Shown: positions 57,690-64,000 of the stretch, piece after piece | Layout: each line of letters begins with the position of its first letter | Position numbering within the stretch: the first letter of the stretch is position 1 | Assembly: GCA_041871065.1 (NCBI GenBank) | Contig: CP168942.1 | Coordinates: 278,501-342,500, forward strand | From: Weissella confusa | GTDB lineage: Bacteria; Bacillota; Bacilli; Lactobacillales; Lactobacillaceae | DNA length: 64,000 nt | Reading direction: 5' to 3' | Translations under genes and position numbers: made by a program | Notes under the pieces: generated by a model | Told to the model about the DNA's origin: nothing | Seen by the model: only the letters and a program-made list of their open reading frames with translations | Database searches by the model: none

Positions 57690-58346
57690 ATGGCGACGAT
57701 TTTGATTATTGAAGACGACGCAACCATCCAAGCGTTATTAACTGAAAAATTAACGGCTGAAGGATTCGATGTTCGTCATGCGTACTCTGGCACAGAGGGG
57801 CAAATGGCGTTCACGCAAGCGAAACCTGATTTGATTTTGTTGGATTTAATGTTACCGGGTATGACTGGGGAAGAGTTATTAAGTGATATTAGACAACAAT
57901 CAGAGGTGCCAGTCATTGCAATTACTGCCAAGGCTGACGTAGCTAGCAAAGTGGCGTTATTGACGTCGGGCGCTGATGATTACATTACGAAGCCGTTTGA
58001 TATGGATGAGGTGATTGCGCGTGTCAATTTGCAATTGCAACATCACCAACAAACCGGTGGGGTGCGCTATGGTGATGTAGTGTTGGCACCAGATGAGCGA
58101 AGTGTCAGGGTTTCTGATCAAGTGATTAACTTAACGGCACATGAATTTGATATCTTGCGATTGCTGATGGCACAGCCTAAGAAGGTCTTTTCGCGGGCGA
58201 ATATTTATGAGAGCGTTTGGCATGAACCGTATTTCGAAGCGGATAAAACGGTTAATGTCCATGTTAATAATTTACGTCGTAAGTTGAACGCGATGGGTAA
58301 TGACTATATCAAGACGATATGGGGTGTTGGGTTTAAATTCGACTAA
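57690..58346 (+). CDS. OmpR-family response regulator
   Basis: A 218-aa regulator. The receiver domain has the acidic pair (IIEDDATI near residue 6), the phosphoacceptor in LILLDLMLPGMTGEE near 49, Thr in IAITAKAD near 77 and Lys in YITKPFD near 97. The winged-helix output domain ends YIKTIWGVGFKFD. A GTG at 57687 is also possible, but AGGGG spacing favours ATG 57690. It probably controls the upstream transporter genes. Confidence 0.93.
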   Translation: MATILIIEDDATIQALLTEKLTAEGFDVRHAYSGTEGQMAFTQAKPDLILLDLMLPGMTGEELLSDIRQQSEVPVIAITAKADVASKVALLTSGADDYITKPFDMDEVIARVNLQLQHHQQTGGVRYGDVVLAPDERSVRVSDQVINLTAHEFDILRLLMAQPKKVFSRANIYESVWHEPYFEADKTVNVHVNNLRRKLNAMGNDYIKTIWGVGFKFD

Positions 58347-58364
58347 TGAAGAGGAGTGTTGAAA

Positions 58365-59261
58365 ATGCAGGTGCTGGTGATTTTGATGATTGGCGTGATT
58401 TTCGTGCTCCTTTTTATTATTTGGCGTACGAAACGTGGTCTGCGCGGATTGCAACAACAAGTGATGAACGTGTCTAAGCAAGCACAATATGGCCAACGTT
58501 TTTATTTAACAGAGCAAACGCCAGAATTGCGGCGGACAGTGGACCGTTTAAACCAATTGTTGGATGATTATGAGCGACGTTTAAAAGCGGCTGATCGAGT
58601 TACGGATACATTAGACGTGGCGATAACTGGTCTGTCACATGATTTGCGTACCCCATTAACGGCGATTAAAGGTTATATTAATTTGCTGGCGCAATCATCG
58701 GATGAGAAACAACGCGAACAGTACTTAGCGACGATTAGTCAGGCGACGGATCGTTTAGAAAATATGTTGAATCAACTATATGGCTTGGCGCGTTTGAATC
58801 AGAACAATGACCTGACATTAACATCGTTTGATTTGCAAAATAGTGTCATTGAAAATTTCGTAGGCCTGTATGAAACGTTTGAACAAGCGGGGATTGTGGT
58901 TGAATTTACCGAACCTGATTTTAGTACGCAAGTTGTCACGGATGAAAATCTTGTCAATCGTGTGCTACAAAATATTGCCCAAAATATTAGTCGGTATGGT
59001 GAACGGTATGCTGAAATCAGCTATCAACGTACAGATGATTGGGTAAGCGTCACCATAGCGAATGGTGTGGCGCCTGATGCAGCTGTGCCGGTTGATCAAA
59101 TTTTTAATCGCTTTTATCGGGCAGACACAAGTCGGACGCAAACTGATGCCAGCGGCATTGGCTTGTTTATGGCAAAAGAACTTACTGAGCGATTAGGTGG
59201 TGAACTGGTGGCGACACATGAACCAGGACGATTTACAATGACGTTGCGTTTGCCAATATAA
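58365..59261 (+). CDS. Sensor histidine kinase with a single membrane helix
   Basis: A 298-aa kinase. One N-terminal helix (LVILMIGVIFVLLFIIW, residues 3-19) is followed by a linker, the H-box GLSHDLRTPLTAIKGYINLL near 89, the N-box QNIAQNISRYGERYAEIS near 204 and the G-box DASGIGLFMAKELTERLGG near 262. There is no extracellular sensor domain, so it may sense in the membrane or via the transporter. Codon use is AT-richer than in the neighbourhood. GAGGAG sets ATG 58365. Confidence 0.92.
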   Translation: MQVLVILMIGVIFVLLFIIWRTKRGLRGLQQQVMNVSKQAQYGQRFYLTEQTPELRRTVDRLNQLLDDYERRLKAADRVTDTLDVAITGLSHDLRTPLTAIKGYINLLAQSSDEKQREQYLATISQATDRLENMLNQLYGLARLNQNNDLTLTSFDLQNSVIENFVGLYETFEQAGIVVEFTEPDFSTQVVTDENLVNRVLQNIAQNISRYGERYAEISYQRTDDWVSVTIANGVAPDAAVPVDQIFNRFYRADTSRTQTDASGIGLFMAKELTERLGGELVATHEPGRFTMTLRLPI

Positions 59262-59267
59262 GTAATT

Positions 59268-59302
59268 AACACCCGAAACTTTTTCAGTTCGGGTGTTTTT
59301 TT
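59268..59302 (+). terminator. Intrinsic terminator of the ABC/two-component operon
   Basis: AACACCCGAAACT pairs with AGTTCGGGTGTT around a short loop, then a T-run. Confidence 0.9.
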
Positions 59303-59360
59303 GCCTTAAAATAGTGCTATTATGAGTAAATGATTAGAAAGTATTGCGGGGGTGTTGAAA

Positions 59361-60221
59361 ATGAATAATATTGCCTATTACAACGGCAAGGAGTCGCTAC
59401 TGGAAGATATGATGATTCCAGCAACCGACCGCGGTTATTACTTTGGGGATGGGGTGTATGACGCGACGGTCGTGCGCCATCATAAGTTGTTTGCGCTAGA
59501 TGAACATCTGGATCGTTTTTGGCGTAGCATGGAAGCGGTCATGATTACGCCGGATTTCACCAAAGATGAATTGGCGACTTTGCTCAATAGTTTATCTAGC
59601 AAGGTGTCCGATGAGACCTACATGGTTTACTGGCAAGTGACTCGTGGTAGTGGGGAACGTCACCATTCATTTTCAAAGGATGCGAAGCCTAATTTATTCG
59701 TGACAATTACGCCGATGACTGTGACGCGTGAGGCACAAACTCGGGACTTCCGTATTCAAACCGAAGAGGATATTCGCTCTTATATGGCTCACGTGAAGAC
59801 GTTGAACTTGTTGCCGAATGTTCTTTCGGCACAACGGGCGGCTGAAAAAGGAATGGACGAAACGGTCTATTATCGCATTTGCGCCGATGGTTCAACGCGT
59901 GTTACCGAGGGTTCACATACCAATGTGCACATGATTAAGGACGGAAAGTTGGTAACAGCGCCGACTGATAAATTGATTTTGCCTGGAATTGCACGTGTTC
60001 ACTTGCTCCAAGCGGCCCGGGATTTGGGGATGCCAGTTGAAGAACGTGCGTTTACCAAGGAAGAACTTTTGACTGCGGATGAGGTGTTCATAACGAGTTC
60101 GTTGTTATTCGCTGGTCGCGTTGTTTCAATTGATGGACAGGCTGTTGGGCAAAAAGCTGGCGAACTGTTTATCCCGTTGCGTGAACGTTTAATTGACGAA
60201 TGGTTTGCCGAAACGAATTAG
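59361..60221 (+). CDS. dat: D-amino acid aminotransferase
   Basis: A 286-aa fold-type IV PLP enzyme that makes D-glutamate or D-alanine for peptidoglycan. It has PATDRGYYFGDGVYDATVV near residue 23, ARM/QVTRGSGERHHSF near 92, the PLP lysine in AHVKTLNLLPNVLSAQRA near 144, EGSHTNVHMI near 184 and SSLLFAGRVVSIDG near 251. GGGGG at 59348-59352 sets ATG 59361; GTG 59352 lies within it. It is monocistronic. Confidence 0.93.
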   Translation: MNNIAYYNGKESLLEDMMIPATDRGYYFGDGVYDATVVRHHKLFALDEHLDRFWRSMEAVMITPDFTKDELATLLNSLSSKVSDETYMVYWQVTRGSGERHHSFSKDAKPNLFVTITPMTVTREAQTRDFRIQTEEDIRSYMAHVKTLNLLPNVLSAQRAAEKGMDETVYYRICADGSTRVTEGSHTNVHMIKDGKLVTAPTDKLILPGIARVHLLQAARDLGMPVEERAFTKEELLTADEVFITSSLLFAGRVVSIDGQAVGQKAGELFIPLRERLIDEWFAETN

Positions 60222-60309
60222 TTTTAAAAAAGGACACACATCGATTGCATGAAAATGTTATGCTAGTTATATAACTTAAATACCTTTCCAACCCATAAGG
60301 AGACCCATT

Positions 60310-61149
60310 ATGAACAAACGATTGAGTCAACAGGGCTGGTTTCGAGCGCTATCTCTTGTAGTAGCGTTGGAAATTATCGCGCTTTCGATTAACTTTTTCT
60401 ACGCACCAATTAACGTTGCCGCTGGTGGCGCAACCGGTGTGGCCATTTTGCTGGATGCAGCGTTTGGCATTAACCGTGCTTTGACGGTGTTGATTATTAA
60501 TATCGCCATGATTATATTGGCAGCTATATTTTTGGATCGTTCGACGGTTCGAAATATTGCATTCGGTAGTTTTTTGTTACCGGTATTAATGTACATTACA
60601 CCAAGTCATAAAGTTGTTGAGGATGCCGTCCTTGCCGTGATTATCGGTGGCGCAGTGTTCGCATCGGGAATTGCCATTTTATATCGCTTTGAAGCATCAA
60701 GTGGCGGGACGACGGTACCACCGATGATTTTGAAAAAGTATTTTAAAATTAATACGGCCATTTCTTTGTTAGCCATCGATATGGTGGTGACAGTGTTTAA
60801 CCTGTTTGTTTCTGGTACGAACGCTTTCTTCTTAGCTGCTTTCTCATTGGTGATTACATCAATGGTGATGCGCTACATTGAAACGGGACTGGATTTGAAG
60901 CATCAAGTCACGATTATGAGTAATGACAAGTTGGCCGACATCCAAGAGATGCTGCTTAACGAAGATCATAGCCTAACCGTCTTTGATGTGAGAGGTGGCT
61001 TCACTGACAATAACAAGGAAATGTTGTTGGTCATGGTCGACAACGCCAATTATGGACATATGTTACGTCTGATTCACGACATTGATCAGGATGCCTTTAT
61101 TGTCACGACGAACGTTACTGAAGTTCATGGTGGCACGTTCGGAATTTAA
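60310..61149 (+). CDS. YitT family membrane protein (DUF161 + DUF2179)
   Basis: A 279-aa protein. Five helices occupy residues 12-195 (INFFYAPINVAAGGATGVAILL near 27 is the DUF161 signature), and a cytoplasmic DUF2179 domain forms the C-terminus (ETGLDLKHQVTIMSNDKLADI near 194; YGHMLRLIHDIDQDAFIVTTNVTEVHGG). The function of the YitT family is not established. AAGGAGA precedes ATG 60310. A bidirectional terminator follows. Confidence 0.9.
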   Translation: MNKRLSQQGWFRALSLVVALEIIALSINFFYAPINVAAGGATGVAILLDAAFGINRALTVLIINIAMIILAAIFLDRSTVRNIAFGSFLLPVLMYITPSHKVVEDAVLAVIIGGAVFASGIAILYRFEASSGGTTVPPMILKKYFKINTAISLLAIDMVVTVFNLFVSGTNAFFLAAFSLVITSMVMRYIETGLDLKHQVTIMSNDKLADIQEMLLNEDHSLTVFDVRGGFTDNNKEMLLVMVDNANYGHMLRLIHDIDQDAFIVTTNVTEVHGGTFGI

Positions 61150-61158
61150 TGCATATAG

Positions 61159-61196
61159 AAAAAAGCTAGTGAACAAATCAGTTCACTAGCTTTTTT
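61159..61196. terminator. Bidirectional intrinsic terminator
   Basis: AAAAAAGCTAGTGAAC and GTTCACTAGCTTTTTT form a perfect 16-bp stem around AAATCA, serving both convergent genes. Confidence 0.92.
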
Positions 61197-61203
61197 GCGT
61201 TAT

Positions 61204-62256
61204 TTAATCTTTTTCGGCGACGACTACATCATCTTTGACATGCTTGCTGATACTTGCATCTTGTACGCCTAGAATAGCGAGGATGAAGGCCACAATTGGC
61301 ACACCGATAATCAAGCCCCATGCGCCGAGCAAGTGTTCCATCACGATAATCGTTGCAAACGTGAGGAAGACCGGTAGCTCGGTGCGGCTGGCCATCAAAC
61401 GTGGGTGGAGGAAGTATGACTCGAACATGTGGATCAAGGCAATCATAATCCAAACTTCAACCATACCAACCCAACCAAGAGCGGCGAATGACATCACACT
61501 CAATGGTAGCAATGAAATGATGACACCAGCAATCGGAATCAAACCAAGGATGAAAATCATCAATCCCATGACCATCACACTCGGTACGCCCAGAATACTC
61601 AAACCAATCATCATCAAAATGGTGTTGATAAAGGCGATGAGCAACTGGACTTCAATGACACTACCTAAAATCAAGATGAATGTGCGACCGAGGTCGTATA
61701 CACGCTTGAAGAACTTAGGATAGTCAGAGTGCAAGAATTGCGTACCGAAAATACGAAGACGTTGCCAAGTAATCGCGAGTACGAAACTCATGAAGATTGA
61801 CAAAACAATGCGGGACAAGACAGTACCAACCGTTGAAATCGTATTGATACCACTGGCCAACAGTGACTTCCAGTTATCAGTAATTTCACTAAGTAGGTTG
61901 AGCTTCTTATACGTATCATCGAAGTATTCCTTAATAACAGGATACTTCTTGATGAGTTTCATAATTTCGTCCGGAATAACCGCAAATTGGTTAATTAGCG
62001 TTGGCACGATGTAAATCATGGCAAATACAAAGACGAAAATTGCTAACAAGTAGACGATTAGGACGGAAAAGCCGTAGGGGATTTTCGTCCAACGTGACAC
62101 ACGATTAGCGGATTTAACGGCTAAAAAACCAAGGATGGCTGTTAGCAACAAAACGCTAATTAGGTCATGTAGCAAGGCGATGATTAGAACAATGACGCCA
62201 AGAGCAATGAACTTTTGCACGTCTTCACGGAGAATAAAGCTTTTAAATTCTTTCAT
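61204..62256 (-). CDS. AI-2E family transporter
   Basis: A 350-aa membrane protein with seven to eight helices. It resembles the AI-2E/PerM family (FILGLIPIAGVIISLLPLSVMSFAALG near residue 236; LIHMFESYFLHPRLMASRTELPVFLTF near 278). The central loop with DNWKSLLASGINTISTVG is typical. Family members range from autoinducer-2 exporters to Na+/H+ antiporters, so the substrate is open. AAGGAG lies 7 bases before the start. Confidence 0.88.
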   Translation of the reverse strand: MKEFKSFILREDVQKFIALGVIVLIIALLHDLISVLLLTAILGFLAVKSANRVSRWTKIPYGFSVLIVYLLAIFVFVFAMIYIVPTLINQFAVIPDEIMKLIKKYPVIKEYFDDTYKKLNLLSEITDNWKSLLASGINTISTVGTVLSRIVLSIFMSFVLAITWQRLRIFGTQFLHSDYPKFFKRVYDLGRTFILILGSVIEVQLLIAFINTILMMIGLSILGVPSVMVMGLMIFILGLIPIAGVIISLLPLSVMSFAALGWVGMVEVWIMIALIHMFESYFLHPRLMASRTELPVFLTFATIIVMEHLLGAWGLIIGVPIVAFILAILGVQDASISKHVKDDVVVAEKD

Positions 62257-62301
62257 GAGAACTCCTTAGAAGTATATTGACTTTATTATACGCAAATAAA
62301 C

Positions 62302-62335
62302 TAAAAAAACGTAACGAATTCGTCACGTTTTTTTA
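62302..62335 (-). terminator. Intrinsic terminator after the ArsR-like gene
   Basis: AAAAAACGTAACGAATTCGTCACGTTTTTT is a nearly perfect inverted repeat here (62303-62333; one mismatch per arm), reaching the stop codon of the gene. It gives a T-run on the minus strand. Confidence 0.75.
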
Positions 62336-62662
62336 GATGCCACCGTGTTCACGATGCAATCGGACGTGGTTTGCGTGCTCGAGCAAATCATTAAGCAATT
62401 CCATCATGTGCGGATCGGTGAGGGCGTATGTAATTTGGCGACCTGAGCGCGTGGCAGAAATCATCTGGTATTCACGTAACTCAGACAGTTGGTGAGAAAC
62501 GCGAGATTGTTCTGCATGCAACGCGTTCATAATCTCTGTGACGGTAGCTGCACCATTCTCTTGTAGCAGGCAAAGAATCTGCAAACGTAAATCGTTTGCT
62601 AGAAGCTTGGCAATCTTTAATGCTTCTTGTTCTTGGACAAGGATTTCTTCTGATAATTCCAT
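62333..62662 (-). CDS. ArsR/SmtB family winged-helix regulator
   Basis: A 109-aa regulator with a winged helix: IAKLLANDLRLQILCLLQENG near residue 18, recognition region TVTEIMNALHAEQSRVSHQLSELR near 40 and wing SATRSGRQITYALTDPHM near 68. The metal-binding ELCVCDL motif of classic ArsR is absent; there is one Cys near the first helix, and several His near the C-terminus (HANHVRLHREHGGI) could bind metal. A TATAAT box lies about 28 bases upstream of the ATG, but no Shine-Dalgarno is seen. It may be a metal-responsive or other repressor. Confidence 0.85.
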   Translation of the reverse strand: MELSEEILVQEQEALKIAKLLANDLRLQILCLLQENGAATVTEIMNALHAEQSRVSHQLSELREYQMISATRSGRQITYALTDPHMMELLNDLLEHANHVRLHREHGGI

Positions 62663-62807
62663 ACTATTATTTTAGCGTACTTTGTCGTATTATAGTGAAG
62701 CGTATTTTTTGTAAGAGAAAGCGGGCTTTTTCGTGTTTTTTTAATTTTAATCGGGATATACTAGTCCCCGTAAGGTTAATTTTTTAGAGAACAGGATATT
62801 GAGTCAT

Positions 62808-63425
62808 ATGGATAAGGACGACAAGCTCGTTTTATTGGAACATTTGCGACAATTAAACGACACGTTAACCCGTTTATCATCCCGTCGACGTCGACTTCGT
62901 GCTGAGCGACGTGTCCGATTAGGGCAGCTCAAAAATACGATGACGTTTATCCTCTCGTTTGTACTAACTGCTCTAGCAGCAGTTCTTGCATTCTTTGGAT
63001 TACCAATCTTGCCGATTGATAAGATTATCATTTATGTTGGTGCTACGGCATTGGCCTTTTTTATAACTTTGTACTTATTGATTTATTATTCAGTTTTGAA
63101 TCGTGATTTGTTCTCGAAGCGTAAGTGGGTGCAGAAGCGCTTGCAACCGATGGATACACAAATCAAGCGTATGGATATGGAAATCAGATCATTGCTATCC
63201 GCACCATTTTTGGATGAGGTTGCTTTGGATGCAAAGTTTGTTGATAAGAACTTGTTGGCGGATGCCCGTGAAATGGTGATGAATGAACCAGAAATTACAT
63301 GGGTTGAGATTGAACGACGTTTGAATACAGAAATGATGTTGAAGCGCACTCGTCGCCAATCATTGTTTGCATCTGAATGGTACCGTGTTTTTGGGGCATC
63401 TTTCCCTGAAAAACTACGTGCCTAA
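62808..63425 (+). CDS. Two-helix membrane protein of unknown function
   Basis: A 205-aa protein. A basic, helical N-terminus (LLEHLRQLNDTLTRLSSRRRRLRAERRVR) precedes two membrane segments (about residues 47-70 and 77-103) and a charged cytoplasmic tail (about 105-205) with predicted coiled coil. I do not recognise a family. ATG 62808 is chosen over TTG 62799 because the latter is only about 3 bases from the AGGA ribosome-binding site. Confidence 0.6.
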   Translation: MDKDDKLVLLEHLRQLNDTLTRLSSRRRRLRAERRVRLGQLKNTMTFILSFVLTALAAVLAFFGLPILPIDKIIIYVGATALAFFITLYLLIYYSVLNRDLFSKRKWVQKRLQPMDTQIKRMDMEIRSLLSAPFLDEVALDAKFVDKNLLADAREMVMNEPEITWVEIERRLNTEMMLKRTRRQSLFASEWYRVFGASFPEKLRA

Positions 63426-63472
63426 ACGCGTTAATTGTGGTTTAAAAAATAGATACTAATAGGGTAGTTAAT

Positions 63473-64000
63473 ATGAAGATTGTGGTTATCGGTGGTGCAC
63501 ACGCAGGGTTGTCTGCAGTGAATGCATTCCGCCATGTTAATAAAGATGATGAAATCGTCATTCTAGAAAAGAACTTGCGCGACCGTCCATTTATTTCAGC
63601 TGGTATTAAGCTAGCATTGAATGGTAAGGTAAGTAGCGCTGAACAAGTTAACTTCGAGCACTTCGAGGGTCAACCAAATACGACATACCGTGCCGGTGTT
63701 TTGGTTGAGCGTATTGATGCGACAAAGAAGCGTGTCTACGCACGTCGTATCGAAGACGGCTCAATGATTGAAGAAAGTTTCGATAAGTTGGTATACGCAT
63801 TGGGTTCATCAGCTCGTGTGCCTTCATTCGTCGGGGCTGATTTGGATCGTGTTGTGTTTGTTAAGGATGAACAAGACGCGCAAGATATCAACAAGTTCGC
63901 CAAGGGCTTCCGTAAGCGCGCTTTGGTTTACGGTGGTGGACCAGTTTCAACTGAATTGGCCGCTGCGTTGGTTCACGCTGGTGTTCACGTGACGTTTGTG
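63473..64000 (+). CDS. NADH oxidase/peroxidase-like flavoprotein, N-terminal part
   Basis: 176 codons are present; the gene runs off the window. The FAD dinucleotide motif VVIGGAHAGLSAVNA is at residues 4-18, ILEKN near 35, VYALGSSARVPS near 107 and the NADH Rossmann motif ALVYGGGPVSTELAAAL near 145. It resembles Nox/Npr-type enzymes of LAB, but where these have the redox cysteine (S-C-G) it reads FISAGIKLAL, that is, Ala in place of Cys near residue 44. Without this Cys a peroxidase or water-forming oxidase cycle would not work in the usual way; hydrogen-peroxide-forming or another activity is possible. The rest must be seen to be sure. Confidence 0.82.
   Translation, partial: MKIVVIGGAHAGLSAVNAFRHVNKDDEIVILEKNLRDRPFISAGIKLALNGKVSSAEQVNFEHFEGQPNTTYRAGVLVERIDATKKRVYARRIEDGSMIEESFDKLVYALGSSARVPSFVGADLDRVVFVKDEQDAQDINKFAKGFRKRALVYGGGPVSTELAAALVHAGVHVTFV

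Noticed and set aside
61235..61723. 162-aa frame opposite the AI-2E transporter gene
   Set aside because: Antisense shadow; rich in Thr, Ile, Met and Lys with no motif.
1..64000. CRISPR array, insertion sequence, prophage or tRNA genes
   Set aside because: No regularly spaced repeats, no transposase or integrase frame, no phage structural gene and no tRNA T-loop sequence in cloverleaf context were found.

Overview
The window looks like the chromosome of a lactic acid bacterium of the Leuconostoc/Weissella branch of Lactobacillaceae, most likely Weissella (for example W. confusa or W. cibaria). This rests on the gene families (PepV dipeptidase, Opp peptide uptake, DyP peroxidase, Rgg-like and Mga-like regulators, GdpP-RplI-DnaB cluster), strong Gram-positive ribosome-binding sites, abundant short intrinsic terminators, and a codon bias in which highly expressed genes use almost only TTG, AAG, CAA and ACG. 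No tRNA, rRNA, insertion sequence, prophage or CRISPR array was found. The genus call is inference; no database was consulted.

Layout: 0.2-5.4 kb holds an oxidoreductase, NAD(P)HX dehydratase, a GPH sugar symporter and PepV. 5.5-11.7 kb holds secreted or membrane proteins of unknown role, a flavodoxin-like protein, the birA-bioY biotin pair and a guanylate-kinase-like protein. 11.8-14.7 kb is a polar amino acid ABC transporter. 15-17.3 kb is a DyP peroxidase overlapping an MFS exporter. 17.4-20.8 kb has a 51-aa ORF, a structured RNA candidate, a LacI regulator and rbsK-rpiA. 21-25.3 kb is an accessory-like stretch: a frameshifted Rgg-like regulator, an Mga-like regulator, a cysteine-less Spx-like protein, and about 1.25 kb of small ORFs and hairpins. 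25.3-31.3 kb has a DMT transporter, a nucleoside transporter with two nucleoside hydrolases, and a second Mga-like regulator. 31.4-37.5 kb is oppABCDF. 37.6-41.7 kb is gdpP-rplI-dnaB. 41.8-44.9 kb holds transporters and an M20 peptidase. 44.9-48.2 kb has a structured RNA candidate and a four-gene MoxR/VWA operon with two paralogous small genes. 48.2-64 kb holds ispE, two BMP-type binding proteins, two SseB-like proteins, a ferredoxin-NADP reductase, gpmA, an ABC transporter with a two-component system, a D-amino acid aminotransferase, membrane proteins, an ArsR regulator and the start of an NADH-oxidase-like flavoprotein.

How the genes fit together: the clearest physiological unit is nucleoside and ribose salvage. 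A CNT transporter and two nucleoside hydrolases would release ribose, and RbsK with RpiA would feed it to the pentose phosphate/phosphoketolase route. The two operons lie about 7 kb apart and carry a nearly identical 32-bp tandem operator (31 of 32 bases) just downstream of their predicted -10 boxes, with a LacI-type regulator encoded next to rbsK. The nucleoside operon also has a CcpA-type cre site, as do the GPH symporter and oppB promoters. A second theme is that all four ABC binding proteins here lack a lipobox cysteine, so they are probably anchored by an uncleaved N-terminal helix or released. The best candidates for undescribed biology are the MoxR/VWA operon with its small paralogue pair, the small-RNA/small-peptide region at 24.2-25.1 kb, and the structured RNA candidates at 17.6 and 45.0 kb.
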